A DNA stretch of 64,000 nucleotides from JAKAGZ01 sp963748105 (lineage in GTDB: Bacteria; Bacteroidota; Ignavibacteria; Ignavibacteriales; Ignavibacteriaceae), in the NCBI GenBank assembly GCA_963748105.1, contig CAVVHP010000016.1, positions 62,001 through 126,000 of the forward strand, written 5' to 3'. The notes below the pieces were generated by a model. It was not told where the DNA came from, did not search any database, and saw only the letters and a program-made list of their open reading frames with translations. Both the position numbers and the translations under genes were made by a program. Shown piece after piece: positions 24,700-33,544 of this stretch (position 1 is the stretch's first letter; every line of letters starts with the position of its first letter).

Positions 24700-25611
24700 A
24701 TGGCAGTATTAAACAAACATCAGAGAAACGTAAAAGAAGCTTTTGAAAAAGAGAAAGTTCCGCTCGGTAAAAGGCCTGAATGGCTAAAAGTAAAATTACC
24801 GACAGGGGATAACTATTCCGGTTTAAAACATCTTGTAAAAGATCAGCACTTAAATACAGTTTGTGAAGAAGCACGCTGCCCGAATATTGCTGAATGCTGG
24901 AACGCAAAAAGCGCAACTTTTATGATTCTCGGTGATACCTGTACGAGAAGCTGCGGGTTTTGTAACATTAAAGTAGGAATTCCGAACCAGCTTGATCTTG
25001 ATGAACCGCGAAGGGTTGTTGCATCAATAAAGGAATTAGGATTAAGACACGCTGTTATAACTTCTGTAAACAGGGATGAACTTGAAGACGGCGGTTCATC
25101 TATTTTTGCAGAGCTCATTCGCCATGCAAGAATTGAAGTTCCTGATTGTACTATTGAAATTTTGATTCCTGATTTCCGCGGATTTGTACCGGCATTTGAA
25201 AAAATTATGCTCAATCCGCCGGATATTTTAAACCATAACCTGGAAACTGTACCAAGACTTTACCACGTGGTTCGTCCGCAGGCTAAATATGAAAGAAGCC
25301 TTAAACTGATCCGGTGGTTTAAAGACAGGTATGTTAGAACAAAAAGCGGAATTATGGTTGGCATCGGCGAAAAGACAGAAGAAGTGCTCGAACTTATGCA
25401 CGACCTGGTTGAACACGGATGTGATATTCTTACGATCGGTCAATATTTGCAACCGACAAAAAATCATTTACCGGTTGATCGTTTTGTTACTCCGGAAGAA
25501 TTTGAAATGTATAAAGAGGAAGGACTAAAGATGGGCTTCAAGATTGTAGAATCGTCACCGCTTGTTAGAAGTTCTTATCACGCTGATAAACACGCCAGGG
25601 CGTTGTTTTAG
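24700..25611 (+). CDS. lipA: Lipoyl synthase LipA
   Basis: Radical-SAM enzyme that inserts two sulfur atoms into protein-bound octanoyl groups. 303 residues with both [4Fe-4S] motifs: the auxiliary cluster CEEARCPNIAEC that is sacrificed as sulfur donor, and the SAM cluster CTRSCGFC. The C-terminal RSSYHADK holds the conserved Ser ligand of the auxiliary cluster. With LipB, E1, E2 and Lpd in the same cluster it completes endogenous lipoylation. Confidence 0.95.
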   Translation: MAVLNKHQRNVKEAFEKEKVPLGKRPEWLKVKLPTGDNYSGLKHLVKDQHLNTVCEEARCPNIAECWNAKSATFMILGDTCTRSCGFCNIKVGIPNQLDLDEPRRVVASIKELGLRHAVITSVNRDELEDGGSSIFAELIRHARIEVPDCTIEILIPDFRGFVPAFEKIMLNPPDILNHNLETVPRLYHVVRPQAKYERSLKLIRWFKDRYVRTKSGIMVGIGEKTEEVLELMHDLVEHGCDILTIGQYLQPTKNHLPVDRFVTPEEFEMYKEEGLKMGFKIVESSPLVRSSYHADKHARALF

Positions 25612-25700
25612 AGAAATAAAAATTATTTTTGTAATTTCTGACCAATGCATTCCTTCGGGAGAGCCCGGTTTTCCGTGCGGGAATTTTTTTCCAAATGAAA

Positions 25701-25734
25701 AGATTTCTCAGTCGCAGACCACTTCGAAATGACA
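25701..25734. repeat. Half copy of type A palindromic element
   Basis: AGATTTCTCAGTCG followed by TTCGAAATGACA (25723-25734) matches the right half of the type A elements at 19978 and 24602. The left half, somewhere near 25630-25680, is too degenerate to delimit. It directly abuts a type B element 11 bases further on. Confidence 0.6.
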
Positions 25735-25744
25735 GGATACAGGA

Positions 25745-25809
25745 TGTCATTCTGAACTTGTTTCAGAATCTAAATAATAGGGAAGATTCCGAAACAATTT
25801 CGGGATGAC
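25745..25809. repeat. Dispersed palindromic element, type B copy 1
   Basis: A 65-base element starting TGTCATTCTGAACTTG and ending TTTCGGGATGAC, with nested inverted repeats (CTGAAC/GTTTCAG and ATTCCGAAAC). A second copy of equal length is at 35189-35253 and a decayed copy near 32481-32542. It lies in the non-coding region before atpD. Confidence 0.7.
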
Positions 25810-25866
25810 TAACAGGAATCCGGCCCGTATAAAATTATCCACATTCAGGGCCGTAAAAATCCTAAA

Positions 25867-25896
25867 TTTCAAGTAAAATTTTGTATTCTAAATTTG
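25867..25896 (+). promoter_or_regulatory. Possible Bacteroidota-type promoter of atpDC
   Basis: TTTC (25867-25870), an 18-base spacer and TAAATTTG (25889-25896) approximate the TTTG-N17-19-TAnnTTTG pattern of the Bacteroidota housekeeping sigma factor. It lies 58 bases before the atpD ATG. The match is one base off in the minus-33 box, and AT-rich DNA yields such patterns by chance. Confidence 0.3.
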
Positions 25897-25954
25897 TTTA
25901 ATCTCATCCAAATCACTAAATTTGAAGACTAAATTTTAATATTTAAGGGAAAAA

Positions 25955-27364
25955 ATGAGCGATAATATAGGGAAAATCATTCAGGTAATTGGTCCCGTTG
26001 TTGACATCGAATTTGAAGAGGGACATCTTCCAAGTATTTACAACGCGGTTAGTATTCCAAGAACAACCACCGAGGGGGTAAAAGAAGACCTTATTGCTGA
26101 AGTTCAGCAGCACCTTGGCGAAGACAGGGTTCGTACCGTATCAATGGATTCCACCGACGGACTCGTACGCGGAATGGACGCTTTTGATGCCGGCAAACCG
26201 ATCTCGGTTCCTGTAGGTCCTACAACTCTTGGAAGATTAATAAATGTAATCGGAAAGGGAATTGACGGTCTTGGACCTATCAAAGCTGAAATGGAATATC
26301 CTATTCACAGACCTGCGCCGCTGTTCAAAAACCTATCAACAAAGAGTGAAATTTTTGAAACAGGTATAAAAGTAATAGATCTTATCGAGCCTTATTCAAA
26401 AGGTGGAAAGACCGGACTTTTTGGTGGCGCCGGTGTTGGTAAAACCGTTATTATCCAGGAATTGATTCACAACATCGCTCAGGAGCACGGTGGTTATTCA
26501 GTATTTGCGGGCGTTGGTGAGCGTACCCGTGAAGGAAACGACCTCTGGCTCGAAATGAAGGAATCAGGAGTTCTTGATAAAACAGCTTTGGTGTTCGGAC
26601 AGATGAACGAACCACCTGGAGCCCGTTTGAGAGTTGCTCTTACCGGTCTTACTATCGCTGAATATTTCAGGGAAGAAGAAGGAAGAGACGTACTTCTGTT
26701 TATTGATAACATTTTCCGTTTTACACAGGCTGGCTCTGAGGTATCGGCGCTTCTCGGACGTATGCCGTCAGCGGTTGGTTACCAGCCAAACCTGGCTTCT
26801 GAAATGGGAGCCCTGCAGGAAAGAATTACTTCAACTGATAAAGGTTCTATTACATCCGTTCAGGCTATTTACGTTCCTGCGGATGACTTAACAGATCCTG
26901 CTCCGGCTGCTGCGTTTGCTCACCTTGATGCAACAACAGTTTTGAGTCGTAGAATTTCAGAGCTTGGTATTTATCCTGCTGTTGATCCTCTTGATTCTAC
27001 TTCAAGAATCATGGATCCGGGAATTCTTGGACAGGAACATTACGATGTTGCCAAGAACTGTAAAGAGATTCTTCAGCATTACAAAGATTTGCAGGATATC
27101 ATAAACATTCTCGGTATGGACGAGCTTTCTGACGAAGATAAACTCGTTGTTAGAAGAGCCAGAAGAATCGAGAGATTCTTCAGCCAGCCTTTCCACGTTG
27201 CCGAGCAGTTTACAGGTTTCCCGGGCAAATATGTTAAACTTGAGGACACAATCCGCGGCTTCCAGGGCATCATAAATGGTGAATACGACGAACTTCCTGA
27301 ATCAGCGTTTATGTATGTTGGAACTATTGAAGAAGCAGTCGAAAAAGCCAATAAAATGAAGTAG
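25955..27364 (+). CDS. atpD: F1F0 ATP synthase subunit beta
   Basis: Catalytic subunit of the F1 head. The Walker A motif GGAGVGKT, GERTREGND, Walker B region VLLFIDNIFRFTQAGSEV and ALLGRMPSAVGYQPNL are intact. 469 residues, normal length. Followed after 4 bases by atpC. The other ATP synthase genes (atpBEFHAG) are not in the window; a separate atpDC pair is usual in Bacteroidota and Chlorobi. Confidence 0.98.
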   Translation: MSDNIGKIIQVIGPVVDIEFEEGHLPSIYNAVSIPRTTTEGVKEDLIAEVQQHLGEDRVRTVSMDSTDGLVRGMDAFDAGKPISVPVGPTTLGRLINVIGKGIDGLGPIKAEMEYPIHRPAPLFKNLSTKSEIFETGIKVIDLIEPYSKGGKTGLFGGAGVGKTVIIQELIHNIAQEHGGYSVFAGVGERTREGNDLWLEMKESGVLDKTALVFGQMNEPPGARLRVALTGLTIAEYFREEEGRDVLLFIDNIFRFTQAGSEVSALLGRMPSAVGYQPNLASEMGALQERITSTDKGSITSVQAIYVPADDLTDPAPAAAFAHLDATTVLSRRISELGIYPAVDPLDSTSRIMDPGILGQEHYDVAKNCKEILQHYKDLQDIINILGMDELSDEDKLVVRRARRIERFFSQPFHVAEQFTGFPGKYVKLEDTIRGFQGIINGEYDELPESAFMYVGTIEEAVEKANKMK

Positions 27365-27368
27365 TTAT

Positions 27369-27803
27369 ATGGCAGAATTAAACCTAAATATAGTAACTCC
27401 GTCAAAGCAGATTTTTTCGGGCGAGATCAAATCAATCACTGTTCCCGGTACTGTTGGCAATTTCCAGGTATTGAAGAACCACGCCCCGATTATCAGTACG
27501 CTGGAAGTAGGACTCATTAAAATAGAACTGCAGGGAAGCGAAACAAGCTTTTACGCCACGGGCGGTGGAACAATTGAAGTAAAAGACAACGAAATTCTTC
27601 TGCTCGCAGACTCGATTGAAAAATGCGAAGATATAGACATTGAAAGGGCTAAAGCTGCTAAGGAAAGAGCACTGCAAAGACTGGAAGCGAAGGGAACAGA
27701 CAAGACTATTGACGTGGAAAGAGCCGAACTTGCACTTAAAAAAGCAAACAACAGGCTAGATATTTATGAAAAATATTTGCACGGTGTAGCAAATAAACCA
27801 TAA
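27369..27803 (+). CDS. atpC: F1F0 ATP synthase subunit epsilon
   Basis: 144-residue epsilon subunit of the F1 central stalk, which couples rotation and can inhibit ATP hydrolysis. The N-terminal beta sandwich (NIVTPSKQIFSGEIKSITVPGTVGNFQVLKNHAPIIS is typical in sequence) spans about 1-85, and the C-terminal helical hairpin with Ala/Arg/Glu-rich repeats about 90-135 is complete, so it should retain the inhibitory domain. Second and last gene of the atpDC pair; a terminator hairpin follows. Confidence 0.95.
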   Translation: MAELNLNIVTPSKQIFSGEIKSITVPGTVGNFQVLKNHAPIISTLEVGLIKIELQGSETSFYATGGGTIEVKDNEILLLADSIEKCEDIDIERAKAAKERALQRLEAKGTDKTIDVERAELALKKANNRLDIYEKYLHGVANKP

Positions 27804-27830
27804 GATTTGATTAGAATAAGTAAGAAATTA

Positions 27831-27860
27831 AAGGGATGGACAAGTGTTGATCCCTTTTTT
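27831..27860 (+). terminator. Rho-independent terminator after atpC
   Basis: AAGGGAT (27831-27837) pairs with ATCCCTT (27850-27856) around a 12-base loop and runs directly into a T6 tract (27855-27860). It lies 28 bases after the atpC stop codon and ends the atpDC transcript. Confidence 0.85.
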
Positions 27861-27908
27861 GTTTTACTATTATATTTATGATTGTTACACATCCTGCAAT
27901 TTACTGTT

Positions 27909-28748
27909 TTATGAACCTGGTGATGCTACTTTTTTCTGATTGTTCATAACATCAACAACAGCCTGTCGCAGTAACTTAATACTCTCTTTACTTAAATCAC
28001 ATAAACGTGATTTATAGGCTGGGATATTACCACCGTGCAGTATTTTGTGTCCATATAAGGTCCCTGGAAGTGTTGCCGGGATAGTGTGAAAAATAGAATT
28101 AAACAAGGTTAAAGCAGACAGGTAAGTACCGGTAATTGTGGGGTGCGACCTGTCTCTTCTGTACAGATTTATTGTCGATATCTCACGAAACTTTTTCCAA
28201 ACCAGACCCACCGGCGCTAATGTACTTCCCAATTCTGTAGAAATAGTACTGTATGCCTTTGTTAAATACTTTTGTTGTTCGGGCAGGTTTTTTCGTGACC
28301 ATGTCATAAAAAAAACTGTTTTTGCACCGCTCTTTTTTATCTCCGCATCCAGCCTTTGTGAGTATTTATAAAATTGATCCGGGCTATCGGGCTCGGTCAG
28401 ATCGTCAGAACCTAACATGCTCTGGCCCTGTAGAATAACATAATTCCAGTAACCGGTTTTAATTTCCTTCACTGCTTCACCAACTTCCCAATGATTTTTT
28501 AACGTTGCACCACCGCCGCCTATAAATTTTACTGTTATATGATAATCGGGAAATTGATTTTCTACCAGGCTTTTAAACATTTGCGGCAGGCTGTTTATAT
28601 ATGTGTAACTGTTTCCTATAAAAAGAATATGGTATTGATTATTACCAGGCTGCGCGGTGATATTTCCGCTGTAGGAAAAAAACAATAAAGCTATAAGCAG
28701 AACACTCCAAAATTGTTTTTGGAGTGTCCCTGATTTACCCGGCCGCAT
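27909..28748 (-). CDS. Exported SGNH/GDSL-type hydrolase
   Basis: 279 residues with a signal peptide (hydrophobic 16-31, cleavage near ITAQ). Catalytic blocks of SGNH hydrolases are present: GNSYT near residue 45 with the nucleophilic Ser, the Gly of the GGGG stretch (about 77-80), Gln-Gly-Gln-Ser in block III region and the C-terminal DRSHPT near 203-208 with Asp and His. Probably an esterase acting on surface sugars or lipids; substrate unknown. Its start codon shares one base with the stop of the upstream gene (TAATG), so they are translationally coupled. Confidence 0.82.
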   Translation of the reverse strand: MRPGKSGTLQKQFWSVLLIALLFFSYSGNITAQPGNNQYHILFIGNSYTYINSLPQMFKSLVENQFPDYHITVKFIGGGGATLKNHWEVGEAVKEIKTGYWNYVILQGQSMLGSDDLTEPDSPDQFYKYSQRLDAEIKKSGAKTVFFMTWSRKNLPEQQKYLTKAYSTISTELGSTLAPVGLVWKKFREISTINLYRRDRSHPTITGTYLSALTLFNSIFHTIPATLPGTLYGHKILHGGNIPAYKSRLCDLSKESIKLLRQAVVDVMNNQKKVASPGS

Positions 28749-29116
28749 TAATTTGTTCCTTTATTAACTACGATATTCAACTTGCAGCGCAACACAAACC
28801 ACAAAATTCCGGAAACAATAAAAATTCCCAATCCCAGCATTAAAGCAACAAGAGAAGTGGCATATCCGCCTGCAACCTGGTCTGCACTGAGATACGAATA
28901 TACCTGCAAACCCTGGTACAAACCGAGTAAATGAGTAAAAATTCCAAGTGAAAGTGCAAACACACCTAAAATTACAATCTTGTTCAGGTCCACATTTATC
29001 TCTTTTTCACTTCCATACAGTTTCATACTGTAATTTACCGTTAGTGCAATATTTACCAGTGCAATCAGAACTATAGGCCACCCCAGGATACCAGCTTGAT
29101 TAATTAAATTAAACAT
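28748..29116 (-). CDS. Small membrane protein related to the MotA/TolQ/ExbB channel family
   Basis: 122 residues with three hydrophobic helices (about 7-28, 46-66 and 85-110). The start at 29116 (MFNLINQAG) is chosen because GAGGAG lies 7 bases before it; the in-frame ATG at 29131 overlaps that ribosome-binding site. The Ala/Gly pattern DQVAGGYATSLVALMLGLGIF recalls the third helix region of ExbB/MotA proteins, but the family is short of the full core and no TolR/ExbD partner is adjacent. It is coupled to the SGNH hydrolase gene. Function unknown. Confidence 0.6.
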   Translation of the reverse strand: MFNLINQAGILGWPIVLIALVNIALTVNYSMKLYGSEKEINVDLNKIVILGVFALSLGIFTHLLGLYQGLQVYSYLSADQVAGGYATSLVALMLGLGIFIVSGILWFVLRCKLNIVVNKGTN

Positions 29117-29212
29117 GTAAAAACTCCTCATAATTAATAAAAAATTAACCCGGGGTAAGAATAATGATAAAAGAAAATTGTAATGAAAATTCTGTTTGAA
29201 GTGCTCAAATAT

Positions 29213-29734
29213 TTAACGAGAGGTCAACATTTCCTTCAGAGTCTGAAAACGATTCCTGCTTACAGGGAGTGTGGTGCCGTTTTTTAATAGCAGACTATAT
29301 TTACTTCCACCATGTGAGATAATTTTATCAACAAAAAACATATTTACAATGTAGGATTTATGAATCCGTACAAAGCTGGAAGGCAGTAAGATATCAATTT
29401 TTTCAAGGTTCTGGTGGTGTAATTCCCTTGTATTATCTTCGACAAAAAGTTCGGAATACACACCGGCTCCTTTGATATAAAGAATTTGGCTGTTCTCGAT
29501 GAGCTTGATTTCACCGCTGCGTTTAACAGAAAGAAACTTCGATGTAAAGTTATGCTTGGCTTCAAAATCATTCAATTTTTCAAAAGTTTTAACAAGCCGT
29601 TCTTTGTTAAAAGGTTTTTCAATAAAATCGATAACCGGGTAATTGAAAGCCGTAATAGCCCGCTCGCTGTAGGCTGATATAATTACAGTGTAGAAACTTC
29701 CGGCAAGCTGACTCTTCCAGTAAATTAAAACCAT
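29213..29734 (-). CDS. LytTR response regulator, C-terminal piece (end of receiver plus DNA-binding domain)
   Basis: Contains the last part of a receiver domain (VIISAYSERAITAFNYPVIDFIEKPF, with conserved Ser/Tyr switch and Lys) and the LytTR DNA-binding domain (about 75-170; ILYIKGAGVYSELFV, FVRIHKSYIVN, LPVSRNRF). It continues the frame of 29619-29918 after a one-base shift near 29712-29720; the ATG at 29734 is internal. The complete regulator would be about 235 residues and forms a pair with the LytS-like kinase upstream. Confidence 0.85.
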   Translation of the reverse strand: MVLIYWKSQLAGSFYTVIISAYSERAITAFNYPVIDFIEKPFNKERLVKTFEKLNDFEAKHNFTSKFLSVKRSGEIKLIENSQILYIKGAGVYSELFVEDNTRELHHQNLEKIDILLPSSFVRIHKSYIVNMFFVDKIISHGGSKYSLLLKNGTTLPVSRNRFQTLKEMLTSR

Positions 29735-29918
29735 CCTGTCCCTTTAAATTGAGATCCAGGAATAACAGGTCTATTTGATGCAGGTCCAGGTATGATTTAC
29801 ATTCTTTAATTGTTGTACACTTCTTAATGTTCGTAACCCGGTCACCCAGGATTTCCTTTACAAGGCGCTCAATTCGCTGAGCAATAACCGGCTCATCTTC
29901 TGCAATTAATATCTTCAT
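29619..29918 (-). CDS. LytTR response regulator, N-terminal piece (receiver domain)
   Basis: Starts MKILIAEDEPVIAQRIE with the acidic pair Asp8/Glu7, and LLFLDLNLKGQDGF gives the phospho-acceptor Asp near residue 55. After about residue 66 this frame becomes Cys/Tyr-rich and is no longer family-like; the receiver continues in the 29213-29734 frame. The start overlaps the kinase stop by 4 bases (ATGA), as in many LytS/LytR pairs. Confidence 0.85.
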   Translation of the reverse strand: MKILIAEDEPVIAQRIERLVKEILGDRVTNIKKCTTIKECKSYLDLHQIDLLFLDLNLKGQDGFNLLEESACRKFLHCNYISLQRAGYYGFQLPGYRFY

Positions 29919-31102
29919 TTTAAAATCTTAATAGTTGTTATCCAGGTATTATCACCGGACTGTGAATTAAATTCCCATTTCCCGGGAAATGCCTGCTCAA
30001 GCCGGGATTTAATGTAACTGATTCCCAAACCTTCCCTGTCAAAAGATTGCTTAATTAATGGTGCTGACGTGATCGTAAATATCATTGATTGTTCCGAATC
30101 TTCCTGCTCAATTAGAAACATTCCTTTTTCTTTACTCGAATGCGTTAACCCGTTTTCTATTAACGTATGAAAAATCATAGGGGGAACAAGCGTGTTTGTG
30201 GGAACCCCATTTGATTCAAGTTTAAAAGCCGAGTGCTGCTTGGCGTTGAAAATATCCAGGTGTACCCGGCACATTTTGAGCTCATCTTCTATTGCTATCA
30301 GCGTTTTGCCTGAGACACGCGTGATATAACGAAATTCTTCAGAGAGTAGCTCTATCTGCTTAACGGCTAACTCCGGCTGTGATTCAATCCATTCACTTAA
30401 AACGGTTAAAGTGTTTATTAGAAAATGCGGCTGAATAGTCTTTTTTAACATTTCATTTTCCAGGTTCACAGCTTTTATTTTAAGTGATTTTAACAAAGAT
30501 TGCCTTTCTCTGAAATCGTGGAAAACTGTATATGTAACAGAAAGAATTAACACCACCGATGAGATTGTAAGACTGGAGACAAAAAATGAATTAGAAACCA
30601 GGAAAATAATAAGAAGAAAAATAACCGTGGTAGTAATGAATAAAGGCTTGCCCGCAAATTTATTTCGCTTTATAGCCTGCAAAGAGATCCACGAACAGGC
30701 CATTAGTACCAGTACGTATATAAACCATATTATTACAAAAAATATTGCCCTGGACGGGGGGCCAGCGAACTGATAATTATACCCGGCCAGCAATATAAGA
30801 ATGATTGCCAGTGCGGCTATACCAACGGATCTATCAATATCAAAAAAGCTCGCAAAAAAGTAGAGTAGGGAGAGGCTCGCAAAGGTTGATGAAATCAGGA
30901 AAAAAACTGACAGTCCTTCCTGATAAAACAACAGGCTCATTCCTCCAAGCAGGGCGTAGGAAAAAAAGAACAGGTATGACTTCTTTTTATCCAATCCAAA
31001 ATAAATTGTGATAAAAAAAAGAGCGGTTGCCAGGAAAATGCCCAGAAGAAATAATGCTCCTCCGGTACTAACAAAGTTATCCATTCGTATAGTATGCTCC
31101 AT
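29915..31102 (-). CDS. LytS-type sensor histidine kinase with 7TM sensor
   Basis: 395 residues. Seven or so hydrophobic helices fill residues 10-205; a short coiled coil leads to the His_kinase domain with IQPHFLINTL, whose His accepts phosphate, near residue 237. The N-box LIENGLTHS and a degenerate G-box (GLGISYIKSRL) form the ATP site. It presumably phosphorylates the LytTR regulator encoded next. The signal is unknown; possible targets are the hydrolase and membrane protein genes directly downstream (inference). Confidence 0.88.
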   Translation of the reverse strand: MEHTIRMDNFVSTGGALFLLGIFLATALFFITIYFGLDKKKSYLFFFSYALLGGMSLLFYQEGLSVFFLISSTFASLSLLYFFASFFDIDRSVGIAALAIILILLAGYNYQFAGPPSRAIFFVIIWFIYVLVLMACSWISLQAIKRNKFAGKPLFITTTVIFLLIIFLVSNSFFVSSLTISSVVLILSVTYTVFHDFRERQSLLKSLKIKAVNLENEMLKKTIQPHFLINTLTVLSEWIESQPELAVKQIELLSEEFRYITRVSGKTLIAIEDELKMCRVHLDIFNAKQHSAFKLESNGVPTNTLVPPMIFHTLIENGLTHSSKEKGMFLIEQEDSEQSMIFTITSAPLIKQSFDREGLGISYIKSRLEQAFPGKWEFNSQSGDNTWITTIKILK

Positions 31103-31283
31103 AAGAGTGTTAGTATCTGTATTCAGACTGGTTTTATCTTTTTCTATTGCATATTATGAAAATAGCCAATTTAATACAAAAAATATTTGTGAAAGGCTCA
31201 TATATTAAGTGAAATGCTCTTAATAAATTAGCCTTGCTAAGTCTTTCAGGTGAGGATTTTTGCAGTTTTGTATGAGTGTGAGA

Positions 31284-32354
31284 CTAATGCTTATCCTTAC
31301 TATTCTTCAAATAGTTGTGCATAAACTTCCCGAATTTTTTGTCCTTCTGCCTCTTTTCGTAGTATGACATCTCGTTGTACTGTGATTCTTTGTAGATCTT
31401 AATGTAATTGTCATAGCGCTCACGGGAAATGGTGCCGACTTCCAACGCTTTAAGCACAGCGCAGCCTTTTTCCACTATATGAGTGCAGTCCGTATACCTG
31501 CACCCGCCGGATAATTCGGATATTTCGGAGAATGTATCGTCCAGTCCTGAATCCATCGATATTACACCGAGTTCGCGCATACCGGGAGTATCAATTACAA
31601 TCGAGCCGTTTTCCAGCAGGATAAGTTCGCGCCGTGTTGTTGTGTGCCTGCCGCGCCCGTCCTTTTCACGGGTTGGCTGAGTTTTGTAAACTTCTGTTCG
31701 CAGTAAATTACTTAACAATGTTGTTTTTCCCACACCGGATGAGCCGAGCAGGCAGTAGGTCTGCTCTGGATGAAAATGAGCCATAACTTTTAGAATGTCA
31801 TTCTGCGTAATATTACTGAAAGCTTCAATTTCAATACCTGGAATAATTTTAAGAATTTCCTCCTTCTTCTTCTCGATTTCTTCCGGTGTTGCAAGATCAC
31901 TTTTACTCAGAAATACTACCGGTGTGATGCCGCATTCGTTTATCATCACCAGGTAGCGCTCGAGCCGCCGCAGGTTAAAATTATTATCCAGCGACTGCAT
32001 GATAATTCCCGCATCAATGTTCGCGGCGATTAACTGGTAATCAATATTTTTGCCGGGGGATTTTCTTTTAAGTGTAGACTTGCGGGGGAGTATGTCGTGA
32101 ATTATTGCGAGTGCTTCATCGTCGAGCAATTGTACGTATACCCAGTCACCGGCGGTCGGCAAATCGAGGGAAGATTCGGAATTAAAAAGGAATTTCCCGG
32201 TAAGTTCTGCATAAATTTCTTTGGTACCATTTGAAACAACATAGCTGTTTTTATTTACACTAATTACGCGAACAATCTGAAAATCATCCAATCTTGAAGG
32301 ATCAGTTTTTTCCCTGTACCAGTTATCAAATCCCAGTTTTTCAATTTCACTCAT
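31284..32354 (-). CDS. rsgA: Small-ribosomal-subunit GTPase RsgA (YjeQ)
   Basis: Late-stage 30S assembly GTPase. An N-terminal OB-fold (about 15-90) precedes a circularly permuted GTPase domain, so SKSD (G4) comes before GSSGVGKTT (G1) and DTPG (G3). The C-terminal zinc site is GGCRYTDCTHIVEKGC. The start at 32354 (MSEIEKLGF) follows an AGGGGAAA ribosome-binding site; the longer frame to 32450 would add 32 residues foreign to the family. Confidence 0.93.
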   Translation of the reverse strand: MSEIEKLGFDNWYREKTDPSRLDDFQIVRVISVNKNSYVVSNGTKEIYAELTGKFLFNSESSLDLPTAGDWVYVQLLDDEALAIIHDILPRKSTLKRKSPGKNIDYQLIAANIDAGIIMQSLDNNFNLRRLERYLVMINECGITPVVFLSKSDLATPEEIEKKKEEILKIIPGIEIEAFSNITQNDILKVMAHFHPEQTYCLLGSSGVGKTTLLSNLLRTEVYKTQPTREKDGRGRHTTTRRELILLENGSIVIDTPGMRELGVISMDSGLDDTFSEISELSGGCRYTDCTHIVEKGCAVLKALEVGTISRERYDNYIKIYKESQYNEMSYYEKRQKDKKFGKFMHNYLKNSKDKH

Positions 32355-32480
32355 AAATTTTTCCCCTGCATCGTCATCTGAAAAAAGTTCACATTTAACA
32401 ACTATAAAATTCCTCAAATCCTTAATTATTATCAATAAATATCGGAACAATATTTAACCAGGATTCATTGGTTCATTATG

Positions 32481-32542
32481 TAATTCTGAACCAATTTCAT
32501 GATCGGATTATTTACAGGATTCTAAAACAAGTTCAAAATGAC
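32481..32542. repeat. Decayed type B palindromic element
   Basis: TAATTCTGAACC at the left, GATCGGATTATTT in the middle, GGATTCTAAAACAAGTTC and AAATGAC at the right match the order of the type B elements (25745 and 35189) with scattered substitutions. It lies between divergent rsgA and the RsbW-like gene. Confidence 0.5.
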
Positions 32543-32722
32543 TGTAAATTCAGAAATATTTGACGGAAACCAGTACTTGGTAATATTATAATCATCCCAC
32601 AAAAAACCTTAAAAAGATTAAAAAAAAGCACAAATAATTGTGGACATATATAGATAAAGTGTTATATTATAAAAGCATTTCCGGTAAAATTCATCTTTTA
32701 TTAAACAATTGCAGGTATTTAA

Positions 32723-33139
32723 ATGGACCAAAATATTAAACTGGAAATTAAACTTCCCAAGGTGCCGGATATTGAACTGGTAGCCCTGGAAGGTCTTCAG
32801 TTGATGAGCGGGCATCTGGGTATTTCAGATGAAAAAATAGGGGAAGCAAGAATACTGGTAACAGAGGCAATAATTAACGGACTGGAGCACTCGGGCGAAA
32901 AAAATCCTTATGTAAATGTGGAATTCCTTATGACTAAGGAAAAACTCACTATACTTGTGACGGATTACGGTAAAGGTTTTCAACCTGAAAAAGTTGCCGA
33001 ACCGGATATTGACAAAAAAGTACACGGCGAAGACAAGAGAGGATGGGGGTTAAAATTAATGAAATCGATGTCGGATGATTTTATAATTGAAACGGGTCCA
33101 ACAGGTACTAAAATTACTATCATCAAAAATTTAGTTTGA
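32723..33139 (+). CDS. RsbW/SpoIIAB-like anti-sigma serine kinase
   Basis: 138 residues forming a GHKL ATPase domain. The N-box EAIINGLEHSGEKNP near 48-62, DYGKGFQ (G1 box) at about 81-87 and the GWGLKLMKSMSDDF G2 box are present. Such kinases phosphorylate a STAS antagonist on Ser and bind a sigma factor or other target in the alternative state. The following gene encodes a STAS protein and the next an RsbU-type phosphatase, making a complete partner-switching set. No sigma factor gene is adjacent. Confidence 0.88.
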   Translation: MDQNIKLEIKLPKVPDIELVALEGLQLMSGHLGISDEKIGEARILVTEAIINGLEHSGEKNPYVNVEFLMTKEKLTILVTDYGKGFQPEKVAEPDIDKKVHGEDKRGWGLKLMKSMSDDFIIETGPTGTKITIIKNLV

Positions 33140-33148
33140 GGGAAACAC

Positions 33149-33494
33149 ATGGTCACAGATTTTAAATTATCTTCAGAAAATAAAACAAACTGCCTTGTAA
33201 TTAATACCGAGGGGTATATTAATAATATCGGCGGTCAGAAAATTGTAGATGAATTTAATAAACATAAAGATGGCGGGGATAAAAAATTATATCCTTAACC
33301 TTGAAGAATCTAAGATTGTAAACTCAATCGGCATTTCGTTTCTAATTGAAATGATTGAAAAATTAAATGAGACAAACGGGAAATTAGTTTTTACAAATTT
33401 AGACCCTACAATTGAAAAAACTTTTACTATTATGGGGTTATTCCAGTTTGCAGAAAAAGCAAATAATGTGGATGAAGCATTAAAATTATTTTAA
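33149..33494 (+). CDS. STAS-domain anti-sigma antagonist, frame-broken
   Basis: Reading starts at ATG 33149 after a GAGGG site (MVTDFKLSSENKTNCLVIN, GYINNIGG), but this frame stops at 33296-33298. The second half is in the next frame and holds ILNLEESKIVNSIGISFLIEMIEKL with the conserved Asn-Ser-Ile-Gly region around the phosphorylatable Ser. Deleting one A of the A6 run at 33281-33286 restores a STAS domain of about 114 residues. It lies between the RsbW-like kinase and the RsbU-like phosphatase, its expected partners. Confidence 0.8.
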
Positions 33495-33515
33495 GCCTGC
33501 ATAGTAGCAGCAGGC
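33495..33515 (+). other. Hairpin between STAS and phosphatase genes
   Basis: GCCTGC (33495-33500) and GCAGGC (33510-33515) form a 6-bp GC-rich stem with a 9-base loop starting right after the STAS stop codon. No T tract follows, so it is not a classical terminator; it may tune expression of the downstream phosphatase or mark processing. Function is inference. Confidence 0.35.
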
Positions 33516-33544
33516 ATACACTTCTAATATAAAATAGGTTTTTA

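Noticed and set aside
32355..32450. Longer rsgA start at 32450
   Set aside because: Adds 32 residues not seen in the family; the ATG at 32354 has a clear ribosome-binding site.
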